Assembly: GCA_028873695.1 (NCBI GenBank)
Contig: JAPPNU010000017.1
Coordinates: 236,554 to 300,553, forward strand
Length of the DNA stretch: 64,000 nucleotides
Direction of reading: 5' to 3'
From: Gemmatimonadota bacterium
Lineage (GTDB): Bacteria > Latescibacterota > UBA2968 > GCA-2709665
In this document: one piece after another, positions 35,740-43,613 of the stretch
Layout: each line of letters opens with the position of its first letter
Position numbering within the stretch: position 1 is the stretch's first letter
The notes under the pieces: generated by a model
Told to the model about the DNA's origin: nothing
Database searches by the model: none
What the model saw: the letters and a program-made list of their open reading frames with translations, nothing else
Position numbers and translations under genes: made by a program

Positions 35740-35930
35740 GGGACGTGAATTCGAATAAATGCAAGTAAATAAAGTCGATTTGTCTTCGGATTTCCAGGAT
35801 TCTTCAGGTTGCCGGACGTGAGGGGAATATCATCTCTATGAACGACCTAACCCGCCGTTTTCGCACCGTCGCCTTCTGTGCCTTTTGTGCTTTTTGTGGT
35901 AAATTAACGGTTGTCTTTTTGCGGAATGAA
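35740..35930 (+). repeat. Dispersed repeat R1, copy b (longest)
   Basis: This intergenic stretch joins the parts seen in the other copies. Its right part (35807-35925) matches the inverse of 5521-5640 including the exact core ccttctgtgccttttgtgct. Its left part (35741-35825) aligns without gaps to 48873-48957 at about 70 percent identity by eye, with shared blocks such as CGAATA, ATGCAAGT and CCAGGAT. It lies just beyond the stop of thrC. No open frame is evident. Confidence 0.7.
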
Positions 35931-35932
35931 GG

Positions 35933-37120
35933 TTAGATGCCGGCGTGGTGGGCCGCGCCCATGGCCTCGATATATTTCAACCCCGTCCCGGTATTGAACA
36001 GCACCACCCTGTCGTCAGAGGATATCCACCCGACCCTCACGAGTTCTTTCAGCCCGGCAAGCGTCGCCGCGCCTTCAGGCGCCGGGAAAATACCGGTCGA
36101 CGAAGCCATCTCGTCGACGCAGGCCAGCAGGGCGCCGTCGGTAACGGCGATTGCCGTGCCGCGGCTTTCCCTGATGGCTCTAAGCATGAGAAAATCGCCC
36201 ACCGCGCCAGGCACCCGGAGCCCTGACGCAACGGTTTCCGCGTCTTCCCAGAACTCGGCCGAGTCGGCGCCCGTTTCATACGCCCTGACAACCGGCGCAC
36301 ACCCCTGCGCCTGTACGGCCACCATTCGGGGTCGCGCGGAGCCGATCCAACCCATTTCTTCCATCTCGTCGAACGCCTTCCACATGCCGATCAGGCCCGT
36401 GCCGCCGCCGGTCGGGTAGAGCACGACGTCCGGCAACTCCCAGTCCAACTGTTCGGCGAGTTCGTATCCCATTGTTTTTTTACCTTCTACCCGGTACGGC
36501 TCCTTGAGTGTCGAGACGTCGAACCAACCCTCGGCGACCTTTCGGTCGGCCACGATCTTCCCGCAATCCGTAATCAGACCGTCCACGAGCGTCACGCGCG
36601 CACCCAGCCGCCGGCATTCCACCAGGTTTGCCGCCGGAGCATCGGTCGGCATGAAAACATATGCCTCCATCCCGGCCCTCGCCGCGTACGCCGCCGTTGC
36701 CCCGCCCGCATTCCCCGCCGACGGAATGGCCACGGCATTCGCCCCCAATTCCGCCGCCCTGGATATCGCAGCCGACAACCCGCGCGCCTTGAATGATCCT
36801 GTCGGATTGACACCCTCATCCTTGACGTAGAGGTCCGGGACGCCGACCCGCGTCCCCAGCGCGCCCGCCTTCAGAAGCGGTGTGAATCCCTCGCCCAGGC
36901 TTATCCGGTGCGCAACCCGCTCGACCGGGAGTACTTCCTCGTATCGCCACATGGTCGGCTCCCGACCCGGCAGATCCGCTTTGCGCAAGGCATTCGACGC
37001 TTTCTCCAGATCGTACCGCGCGAAGAGCGGCGCCTCGCAGCAGGCGCTCAGATTCCAGAGTCTCTGTCTATCGTGGCTACGGCCACAGCGGGTACATCTG
37101 AGGTCCACCAGATATCCCAT
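35933..37120 (-). CDS. thrC: Threonine synthase
   Basis: A 395-residue PLP enzyme that turns O-phosphohomoserine into threonine. An N-terminal zinc-ribbon-like segment (Cys9, Cys12, Cys27, Cys28) precedes the catalytic domain, as in the shorter class of threonine synthases. Lys111 in NPTGSFKARG binds PLP; PSAGNAGGATAAYAARAG and PTGGGTGLIGMWKAF hold the phosphate. AGGAGG precedes ATG 37120. Related cysteate synthase has a similar architecture, and given the phosphosulfolactate-synthase-like gene nearby it cannot be fully excluded. MITE copy B lies about 95 bp upstream in its promoter region. Confidence 0.86.
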   Translation of the reverse strand: MGYLVDLRCTRCGRSHDRQRLWNLSACCEAPLFARYDLEKASNALRKADLPGREPTMWRYEEVLPVERVAHRISLGEGFTPLLKAGALGTRVGVPDLYVKDEGVNPTGSFKARGLSAAISRAAELGANAVAIPSAGNAGGATAAYAARAGMEAYVFMPTDAPAANLVECRRLGARVTLVDGLITDCGKIVADRKVAEGWFDVSTLKEPYRVEGKKTMGYELAEQLDWELPDVVLYPTGGGTGLIGMWKAFDEMEEMGWIGSARPRMVAVQAQGCAPVVRAYETGADSAEFWEDAETVASGLRVPGAVGDFLMLRAIRESRGTAIAVTDGALLACVDEMASSTGIFPAPEGAATLAGLKELVRVGWISSDDRVVLFNTGTGLKYIEAMGAAHHAGI

Positions 37121-37448
37121 CCATCCTCCTGTAAGAGTCAGCAATTGGCCCGCCACGGCGTTCGTTTGAAGAACCGGCGGATTGAATCGGTCCAATCATG
37201 CACTCCATCCTTCAGAAGCTGTCTCACAATTCCCGGCGGTCTTCGCGCGGCTGCAAGAGCACCGGTGTGCGTTTATCAAATCCAACCGTATAGACAGATT
37301 TGGGCGGATTTTCCCGCCTTGACCGCCACTTTTTCGCTCGCGCTCGGGAACTCACCGGCAATTTTAAAACAACTTCCCAGGAAGTCAAGCGCGGGGACGG
37401 GTTCGGTCCGGCGGGTCGCCGCCCGTGGATTCCTGCAGAAAGTCGACT
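37121..37448. other. Intergenic region occupied by MITE copy B
   Basis: A 328-bp gap between thrC and the sigma-54 activator gene, half of it MITE B (37215-37376). The remainder must hold the thrC promoter. I see no gene here; open frames across the MITE are by-products of the repeat. Confidence 0.6.
37215..37376 (-). mobile_element. MITE copy B (162 bp)
   Basis: This copy is inverted relative to copies A and C. It is bounded by GAAGCTGTCTCACAATTCCC and the imperfect inverse AATTTTAAAACAACTTC. Flanking triplets are TCA on the left and CCA on the right, one base short of a perfect TNA duplication, so it may be older. It shows more differences in its TIR and centre than the other copies. Confidence 0.82.
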
Positions 37449-38771
37449 TTACCCTCCGATGAGTCCATAATCCCTGATCTTTCTCCGCAGCGTGGGTCGC
37501 GATACGCCCAGGATCTCGCATGCCATGCCCCTGTTCCAGCCTGTCGCATTCAGGACCTGCTCGATGTGCCGGCGCTCCACGTCCGACAGGGTCAACGATT
37601 CTTCACTATCGGACGACTCGTCCGAGATCAGACCCTTCAGGTGATTGCACTGGACCGTACGTCCCTGGCAGTGAAGCCCCGCCCTTACCAGAACATTCTG
37701 CAGTTCTCTAACATTACCGGGCCACGGATGGACCATCAGCCTGTGCATGGCCTCCTGAGAAATGCCCCCCAGGCTCCGGCCGGTACGGTGCCGGATCTCA
37801 CCAAGCGTGCGCCGCACAAGCAGGGGTATGTCCGCAAGGCGGTCGCGCAGCGGCGGCAATTGGACGGTCACCTCGCTTAGCCTGTAATAGAGATCCGCTC
37901 TGAACGTACCGTTCGCCACCTGCTCTTCCAGATCGGCGTTCGTGGCCGCCACAACCCGCACGTCCGGTCGGATCGATTCCTGGCCGCCGACGCGTCGGAA
38001 TTCAACCTGGTCCAGCACACGAAGCAGTTTGGCCTGAAAACCCGGAAGCGCATCGCCGATTTCGTCCAGAAAGAGCGTGCCGTGGCTGGCCTGTTCGAAA
38101 CATCCCGCGCGCCGTCCCGACGCACCGGTGAAGGCGCCTCGCTCGTGACCGAACAATTCACTCTCGGTGAGGGTCTCCGTAACAGCCACACAATTGACGG
38201 CCACGAACGCACCGGTTCTTCGTGACGCACGATGGATCTCCCTTGCCATCAACTCCTTGCCGGTTCCGCTTTCGCCGCAAATCAGTACCGTGGCCGAAGT
38301 ACCGGCGACCGCCGCAACCGTCTTCAGCGCCTCGACCATCTTCTGGGAACGTCCCACGACCATTCCGCCGCCGACGTCCTGAATGGGTTCAACCGGACCC
38401 GTTTCTACCCGCGGCGGGTCTCCCTCGCTGCGCAGGCGGTACAGCAATCCATCCAATGTGGGATCATCCACAGGCTTGGAAAGACAATCAAAAGCGCCAC
38501 CCGAGATGGCCGTGTAGACCTTGTCAGGAGAGAACCCCTCGCTCACCATAACCACCGGCGTATGGCGGTGCGCCTCCTCAAGCACCGGAAAGCCGCCCCC
38601 GTCCGGGAGTTCTGCCTCGGCGAAGACGCAGGCGGGACGGCCGCGCCTGTAAAGCTTCAAGCCCTCACTTGCGGTTCCCGCACACGCGACATTCACTCCG
38701 CGCCGCGTCAGACGGTCCTTCATTTCCCTCCGGAATCGACTGTCCCCATCCAACAGAAGCACGCGCTGCAT
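37449..38771 (-). CDS. Sigma-54-dependent transcriptional activator with atypical receiver
   Basis: A 440-residue NtrC-type regulator. The receiver domain (1-115) keeps Asp8/Asp10 and Lys99 but the phospho-accepting position is Glu52 (FAEAELPDG). The AAA+ domain has GESGTGKE (166-173), GAFTGA (212-217, the sigma-54 contact loop) and LFLDEIGD (233-240). A Fis-type helix-turn-helix closes the protein (RGMACEILGVSRPTLRRKI). ATG 38771 follows GGAGG. With Glu at the phosphorylation site it may be locked on, or controlled without a kinase; no kinase gene adjoins it. A possible sigma-54 promoter lies 54 bp upstream. Confidence 0.92.
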   Translation of the reverse strand: MQRVLLLDGDSRFRREMKDRLTRRGVNVACAGTASEGLKLYRRGRPACVFAEAELPDGGGFPVLEEAHRHTPVVMVSEGFSPDKVYTAISGGAFDCLSKPVDDPTLDGLLYRLRSEGDPPRVETGPVEPIQDVGGGMVVGRSQKMVEALKTVAAVAGTSATVLICGESGTGKELMAREIHRASRRTGAFVAVNCVAVTETLTESELFGHERGAFTGASGRRAGCFEQASHGTLFLDEIGDALPGFQAKLLRVLDQVEFRRVGGQESIRPDVRVVAATNADLEEQVANGTFRADLYYRLSEVTVQLPPLRDRLADIPLLVRRTLGEIRHRTGRSLGGISQEAMHRLMVHPWPGNVRELQNVLVRAGLHCQGRTVQCNHLKGLISDESSDSEESLTLSDVERRHIEQVLNATGWNRGMACEILGVSRPTLRRKIRDYGLIGG

Positions 38772-38824
38772 AGACCATCCTCCGTTTCGTGATCCGAACG
38801 CCACCGATGAACTCCTGGTGGCTA

Positions 38825-38840
38825 TGCAGTCCGCGTGCCG
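38825..38840 (-). promoter_or_regulatory. Candidate sigma-54 (-24/-12) promoter
   Basis: Read on the minus strand the site is CGGCACGCGGACTGCA, which matches the TGGCACG-N4-TTGCA consensus except for C at the first and twelfth positions; the GG and GC doublets have the required spacing. Transcription would begin about 40 nt before the ATG of the sigma-54 activator, suggesting positive autoregulation. Confidence 0.45.
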
Positions 38841-39192
38841 GTGAGACGTACTCAGGGAACGAAATACCGCAAGTATCGTCTTTACAGGAACCAGTGCGCA
38901 ACATTCCCGTGACAGGAACACGGCCGCTCTCGAACGACTGTCGGGTGATACCGGACAGATCGCCTGCAGGCCGTCGTGCGTCGTGCGTCAGGACCTTTCA
39001 AAGTAAGCTCTTCGAAGTCTCAGCTTTCGTTGCCCCTCGAAAAACCAGGGAGCAGGTTTAGTGAAATTCGGAACCGGAATGCATGAGAGTCGCCAACCGG
39101 GTGTCGTACTGCTGATTCTCGTCGCACGGTTTTCCGGATGGAACACCAGGAGTAATCTCCGGCTTCCGTGGTTCCTCAACGTATATATAAAA

Positions 39193-39225
39193 CGGCAGAA
39201 CGCCATTCGATACAGCGCTCTGCCG
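39193..39225 (-). terminator. Intrinsic terminator of FN3 lipoprotein gene
   Basis: On the minus strand CGGCAGAGCGC and GCGTTCTGCCG pair with one bulge around a 10-nt loop and run into TTTTAT. It lies 31 bp after the stop at 39256. Confidence 0.75.
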
Positions 39226-39255
39226 CTTACCCGCCTTTCCGATACACGGAATACT

Positions 39256-41853
39256 TTACGGAACTGCCACAACGGCCGAATCGGACGGATCACTGAAGGA
39301 AGACCCCTGCAGAGAGACAATGCGATAGATATAGGTCTTGCCTGACTCAATGTCCATATCGATATACTTCGTATCGCCCAGTCTGAACGCGAGAGTTTCA
39401 AACTTGTTACTCGAAGAAGAACCCGCCTGTTGCCGATAGACCCCGAATCTGGTAACACCGACGGGCGCCCTCCACGTGACGACAACGGCAAGTCCCTGAT
39501 TCTCAAGCTCCTCGACGACCGCCGCGACCATGGTCGGTTTCGGCACGGACCGGATAGAGCCTGTCTCGATCGACACACTATTCGACGTCTGGCTCTCATT
39601 GCCGCTGACATCGAGGGCACGCACCTGGTAGATGTAGGTCGTGGACGTCTCCAGACCGGGGTCGACGTACGTCAGATTCGTGGAATCAACTGTCGCTATC
39701 CATGCGAATCCGGCCGATCCGGTTCCCTCGGACCGATATATCCTGTAATGGGACAAACCGGTCAGATCTGAACCGTCCTCATCGACTGTGGGCGCGCGCC
39801 AAGTCAACTTAATTGCCGTGTTACCCGTCAATTCCGCGTGAAGGAATTCGGGAGGAGCGGGCGCCAGGTCGTCGTCCAACTCTGTCTCAAGCGACACGCT
39901 ATTCGACGCCTGGCTCTCATTGCCGCTGGCATCGAGGGCACGCACCTGGTAGATGTAGGTCGTGGACGTCTCCAGACCGGAGTCGACGTACGTCAGATTC
40001 GTGGAATCAACTGTCGCTATCCATGCGAATCCGGCCGATCCGGTTCCCTCGGACCGGTATATCCTGTAATGGGACAAACCGGTCAGTTCGGATCCGTCCT
40101 CATCGGTTGTGGAAGCGCGCCAACTCAACTCGATATCCGTATTGCCCGACAACTTCGCGTACAGGAATTCGGGAGGAGCGGGCGCCAGGTCGTCATCCAG
40201 CACGGTTGCCAGTACGAAATCCGACAATCTGCTGCTGAGTCCGCCCGGGCCCAAAGCACGCACGCGGTACGCATAGGTCTTGCCCCCGACCAGAGGCGTA
40301 TCGACATAGGCCGGCCACGGGGTGATGAACGTGGAAAAGACGTCTGGCCGAAGCACGTCGCTGTAGCGCACCACTTCGTACCCGGTCAGCTTCGGCTCCT
40401 GGTTCGGCGCCCAGGCCAGCGAGATTTTGGCCTTGCCGGCGATTGCCGTAACCCGGGTTGGCGTCGCAAGACCGGGCGTGCTGACGGACAGGGCCGCGGA
40501 ACGCGGTCCTCCGTTTTTCTTGAAGTCGACTGCGTTTACGGTGTAATAATAGACGGTAAGCGGCTCCACCGTCGCGTCCCGGAAACTGGTCTGGGTGCCC
40601 GGAACCTGCGCCATCTCCACGAATGAATTGGCCGTCTCTTTAGATCGGAAGATCCGGTAGTGGGAAAGCCCTGTCAGTTCGTCGCCGCCGTCATCCTTTG
40701 TGGGAGGTGACCAGCTGAGCAGTACAACGCCCGCATCTTCATCATCCAGACTCACGCTCAGGTCTGACGGCGCGGCCGGCGGCGATTCATCCGGCTCGGC
40801 CTGTCCGTCGACAAAGGGTGACGCGTCGCTTGTGACAATCCCGCGGTCGGGATCCCTTACAACCGTCTGTACCCGGTAGAAATAAACCACGTCTACCTGT
40901 ACGTCCGTATCTGTATACACGGTCTGGGCGGTTGTAAAGGGAACATTTGAAGATACCGGCTCGAACGGCGCCTGGGTGGACGTAGACCGCAGCACAAGAT
41001 AACCCAGGAGATTGTCGTCGTTCGACGCGTTCCAATGTAACTCTATCTTGCCAACCTTGCTTACGGTCCGCAAACCGTCCGGCGGGACGATCCCGGTTTC
41101 GGGCGTGCTCACCGACGCGGAGCGGGAGCGCGCGCTTTCGTTGTCGAACCTGTCGACTGCGGAAACCTGGTAGAAATACCGGAAATCCGGATCCAGCCCC
41201 GTGGTGTCCGTAAATGTCGTCCGTGAGGCCGGAACCGCAGCAATCAGGACGTACGAGTCTTCGGTATCTCTCGCCCTGAAAACCCGGTAACCGTCCAGGC
41301 CGGTCAGGTCCTGGTTGTCTGCGTCCGTTCTCGGCGCATCCCACACAAGCGCAATGTGACCGGTGTTTTCGTTTCTGACGGCGGAGAGATTCGCGGGAGA
41401 AGCGGGCGGCCTCTTGTCCTCGCGCACCTCAGCGCTGACAAATGCGGACCTTTCGCTGGACTGCCCGTTCACGTCCACCGTGGTGACCCGGTAGAAATAA
41501 ATCCTTGAAGCCGAAACGTCCATCGTGGAGTCGACAAAGACCGTGCGGCCGGTGGTTACATTCGCATCGTTCGACTCGCCGCGCAGCCGGGTATAATCGC
41601 CCGTGGCCGACGTGGCGCGCCAGACGCCGTATCCCGCAAGTTCGTTGATATTCACGGCGTCCCAGGTCAACTGTATTCGGCCGATGTCTCCCTGTGCACG
41701 TATGTTTCCGGGGGGTTGCAGCGTCCCGCCTCCGGGATAATTGGGATCGACCGGGTTTTCCCGATCACGACCGCAACGCCCCACCCCGGCAAGGACAATG
41801 ACAAGCATGCCCCACACCCCGAGTCGGACCGGGCTGAATCTCCAACGCGCCAT
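39256..41853 (-). CDS. Multi-FN3-domain surface lipoprotein
   Basis: An 865-residue exported protein. The N-terminus has a signal anchor (VWGMLVIVLAGVGRCG) whose Cys may be lipidated. About eight fibronectin type III domains of roughly 100 residues follow, each with the Y-x-Y-R/QV-x-A-x-D-x-x-GNES ending typical of bacterial FN3. Domains six and seven are almost identical: their DNA repeats with a 321-bp (107-residue) period. There is no catalytic domain, so adhesion or spacing at the surface is likely. ATG 41853 follows AAGGAGAGG. A terminator follows. Confidence 0.85.
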   Translation of the reverse strand: MARWRFSPVRLGVWGMLVIVLAGVGRCGRDRENPVDPNYPGGGTLQPPGNIRAQGDIGRIQLTWDAVNINELAGYGVWRATSATGDYTRLRGESNDANVTTGRTVFVDSTMDVSASRIYFYRVTTVDVNGQSSERSAFVSAEVREDKRPPASPANLSAVRNENTGHIALVWDAPRTDADNQDLTGLDGYRVFRARDTEDSYVLIAAVPASRTTFTDTTGLDPDFRYFYQVSAVDRFDNESARSRSASVSTPETGIVPPDGLRTVSKVGKIELHWNASNDDNLLGYLVLRSTSTQAPFEPVSSNVPFTTAQTVYTDTDVQVDVVYFYRVQTVVRDPDRGIVTSDASPFVDGQAEPDESPPAAPSDLSVSLDDEDAGVVLLSWSPPTKDDGGDELTGLSHYRIFRSKETANSFVEMAQVPGTQTSFRDATVEPLTVYYYTVNAVDFKKNGGPRSAALSVSTPGLATPTRVTAIAGKAKISLAWAPNQEPKLTGYEVVRYSDVLRPDVFSTFITPWPAYVDTPLVGGKTYAYRVRALGPGGLSSRLSDFVLATVLDDDLAPAPPEFLYAKLSGNTDIELSWRASTTDEDGSELTGLSHYRIYRSEGTGSAGFAWIATVDSTNLTYVDSGLETSTTYIYQVRALDASGNESQASNSVSLETELDDDLAPAPPEFLHAELTGNTAIKLTWRAPTVDEDGSDLTGLSHYRIYRSEGTGSAGFAWIATVDSTNLTYVDPGLETSTTYIYQVRALDVSGNESQTSNSVSIETGSIRSVPKPTMVAAVVEELENQGLAVVVTWRAPVGVTRFGVYRQQAGSSSSNKFETLAFRLGDTKYIDMDIESGKTYIYRIVSLQGSSFSDPSDSAVVAVP
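39601..40242 (-). repeat. 321-bp tandem repeat inside FN3 gene
   Basis: The segment from 39601 recurs from 39922, an offset of exactly 321 bp or 107 codons. Long blocks are identical, for example the stretch that encodes GTGSAGFAWIATVDSTNLTY. It corresponds to one whole FN3 domain and indicates a recent in-frame duplication. Confidence 0.85.
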
Positions 41854-41922
41854 AACCTCTCCTTCATGCACAAGAACTGCGGAAATATGCGGCCCACCGC
41901 AAAACGAGTCCGGCCGCCGCGA

Positions 41923-42360
41923 CTAAAAATGCCTCTTGACTGCGACTTTGACCATTCTCTTGTTGACGTCGCTCGTCATGTCCACTTTGAGTTTCTTCTT
42001 CTGACGAATTCTGGAGGAACCTTCGTCCACGCCGCTTGAGAGAATCAGGCGCAGCCCGCTGGCAAGCAGAACGATAGAAAGCCCGACACTCATTTTACTC
42101 TTGGTATCGTATTCGCCAGTACGGTCGAACAGACGCTCCGCCTCATCGGAAGTCCGGGCGAGTCTGTAATCGTCGTAGGTCCTGTTTGCGTCGCGGCGAA
42201 AATCAACGGCCTTCTTGGCCATAAACGCGCTCCCGCCCAGAAACAGCACGCCGAACGTCCGGCGGGACGTAAAGAAAGACTTCGCCTGAACCGGATCGGC
42301 GGTCAGTCCAACCGCAACTGCGACAAGGCAGCAAAGGGCCTTTGGAAACCGCATACGCAT
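41923..42360 (-). CDS. Small exported membrane protein of unknown function
   Basis: A 145-residue protein with an N-terminal signal peptide (to about residue 26, ending PVQAK), then a hydrophobic stretch (TFGVLFLGGSAFMA), a charged helical segment containing DANRTYDDYRLARTSDEAERL, a second hydrophobic helix (SVGLSIVLLASGLRLIL) and a basic tail. The helical segment looks like one TPR-like hairpin. It is 69 bp downstream of nothing on its own strand except MITE C and follows an aggag site before ATG 42360. It may be an envelope protein transcribed with the FN3 lipoprotein, whose ATG lies 69 bp downstream. Confidence 0.65.
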   Translation of the reverse strand: MRMRFPKALCCLVAVAVGLTADPVQAKSFFTSRRTFGVLFLGGSAFMAKKAVDFRRDANRTYDDYRLARTSDEAERLFDRTGEYDTKSKMSVGLSIVLLASGLRLILSSGVDEGSSRIRQKKKLKVDMTSDVNKRMVKVAVKRHF

Positions 42361-42813
42361 CGTCAGACTCCTGCAAATTGAAAAACCGTTCTCCTGCCCG
42401 TTAGACCGTCAGTAAGAAGCTGTTTTAAATTTACCGGTGAGTTCCCGGGCGCGAGCGAAAAAGTGGCGGTCAAGCCGGGAAAATCCGCCCAAATTTGTCT
42501 ATGCGGGCGGATTTGACCAACGCCGACCGGCGCTCTTGCAGCCGCGCGAAGAACGCTGGGAATTTTAAGACCGCTTCTCTGTTTAGACAGCATGAACCGT
42601 TCAAAAGTTTCGCGGATTCTCCTCAGACGCAGATTCCCGTTCGGAGATGCGACGCGAGCCGTTCGACAAATGCCTGAAATTCGACCGAGCCTGGAAACGA
42701 ATTCATCGCGGGAGGCAGGTGCGGCGGCAAGGCGGTGACCGTAGAGGAAAACACGGGACAGTATAACAAAACAGGGAACGAAAGGCAACTGGAAATCGGC
42801 ATTGGGAACTCGC
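42361..42813. other. Intergenic region occupied by MITE copy C
   Basis: A 453-bp gap between the RDD gene and the small exported protein. MITE C occupies 42416-42577. The 236 bp to its right (42578-42813) hold no gene or motif I can identify; an open frame across the whole region is not convincing because it translates the repeat. Confidence 0.6.
42416..42577 (+). mobile_element. MITE copy C (162 bp)
   Basis: This copy has the same orientation as copy A, with GAAGCTGTTTTAAATTTACC at one end and AATTTTAAGACCGCTTC at the other. Flanking triplets are TAA and TCT, so no target duplication survives. It lies about 55 bp upstream of the ATG at 42360, within the likely promoter or leader of that gene. 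Confidence 0.83.
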
Positions 42814-43581
42814 CTAATCATAGACCCGATCTTCGTCGGTCTTTTCCCACGTGCGTTGTTCCCTCACGACGCGCGTGTCCGTTAGTTTGTCCTGAAGCGC
42901 CTGTCTGCGCGGGTCCCAGATCATCCAGAAAGCACTGACGCCCAGCGTCAGTCCGAATAGCAGGCACTGCCCCCAGAACCGTGCAAGCGCCCGACTTAAT
43001 CCGACGGATTCCCCCGTCGGCCGGGTCAATCTGATGCCGACCTCACGCATTCCCGGCGTACTGCCGGTTCGCACCCACGCCGGGACCGTGAATAACGCCC
43101 TGAATACCAGAAAGCTCAGGGTCACCAGACCCACCCGAATCCACTGTTCCCGGTTCTTCCAGGCCGCCGGGTCGCCGGCAAGCAGACCTTCGGCGAACTG
43201 CCGCAGCGGTGACGGGCCCCGGCGCGCGGAGACGGCTGCGGGCGGCGCGTCGCTTCCGAGGCTCGAGATGAGTTGAACTGCCAACCATCCTGCCAGAAAC
43301 AACGCACCCAGAATCAGGAGATGAATGAAGAGATCGATCAGGCTTGCCCAGAGACGCCGTGACACGCTCGCGGGTACGGCCTTCTCCGGAGTCCGCCGAT
43401 CGGATTGGCGCACGGGACCCGCGCGCCGACGCCCGATCTCCTCGAGCAGCTTCTGCGCCCGGAGCGGATATTCCCCACTGTCCACGTGCGCAGACATGTC
43501 TTCCAGTTCCGACAGCGAACTGGATCGGATGCGGTCTTCGTAGGCAATGTCGTCCGAATCCCTTCCGTCGCCCGATTCCAT
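42814..43581 (-). CDS. RDD family membrane protein
   Basis: A 255-residue protein. A soluble N-terminus of about 85 residues (helical, acidic) precedes an RDD domain: RRLWASLIDLFIHLLILGALF with the Arg-Asp pair of the first helix, a middle helix (LVTLSFLVFRALF) and the closing LQDKLTDTRVV. RDD proteins have been linked to ion or small-molecule transport but the role is poorly known. ATG 43581 is preferred over a GTG overlapping the RND stop, because aggagagg lies 4 nt upstream. It is the last gene of the RND operon. Confidence 0.82.
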   Translation of the reverse strand: MESGDGRDSDDIAYEDRIRSSSLSELEDMSAHVDSGEYPLRAQKLLEEIGRRRAGPVRQSDRRTPEKAVPASVSRRLWASLIDLFIHLLILGALFLAGWLAVQLISSLGSDAPPAAVSARRGPSPLRQFAEGLLAGDPAAWKNREQWIRVGLVTLSFLVFRALFTVPAWVRTGSTPGMREVGIRLTRPTGESVGLSRALARFWGQCLLFGLTLGVSAFWMIWDPRRQALQDKLTDTRVVREQRTWEKTDEDRVYD

Positions 43582-43613
43582 GTCCTCTCCTGCGCCCACC
43601 CCCGGACCGGCGC

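Larger units (their letters stand above)
38772..39255. other. Intergenic region between FN3 lipoprotein and regulator
   Basis: This 484-bp stretch contains a candidate sigma-54 promoter (38825-38840, minus) and the terminator of the FN3 gene (39193-39225). Between them (about 38850-39185) I see nothing coding that I trust. Confidence 0.55.

Noticed and set aside
38850..39185. Small open frames on both strands between the regulator and the FN3 gene
   Set aside because: None has a credible ribosome-binding site plus a protein-like translation; the FN3 terminator overlaps one of them.
39601..40242. CRISPR-like repetition
   Set aside because: The 321-bp unit is an in-frame protein domain repeat, not short repeats with spacers. 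No CRISPR array or cas gene is present in the window.
42363..42821. Minus-strand open frame across MITE C
   Set aside because: Its middle is a translation of the 162-bp repeat, which gives similar pseudo-peptides at all four copies. It shows no homology-like pattern outside the repeat.
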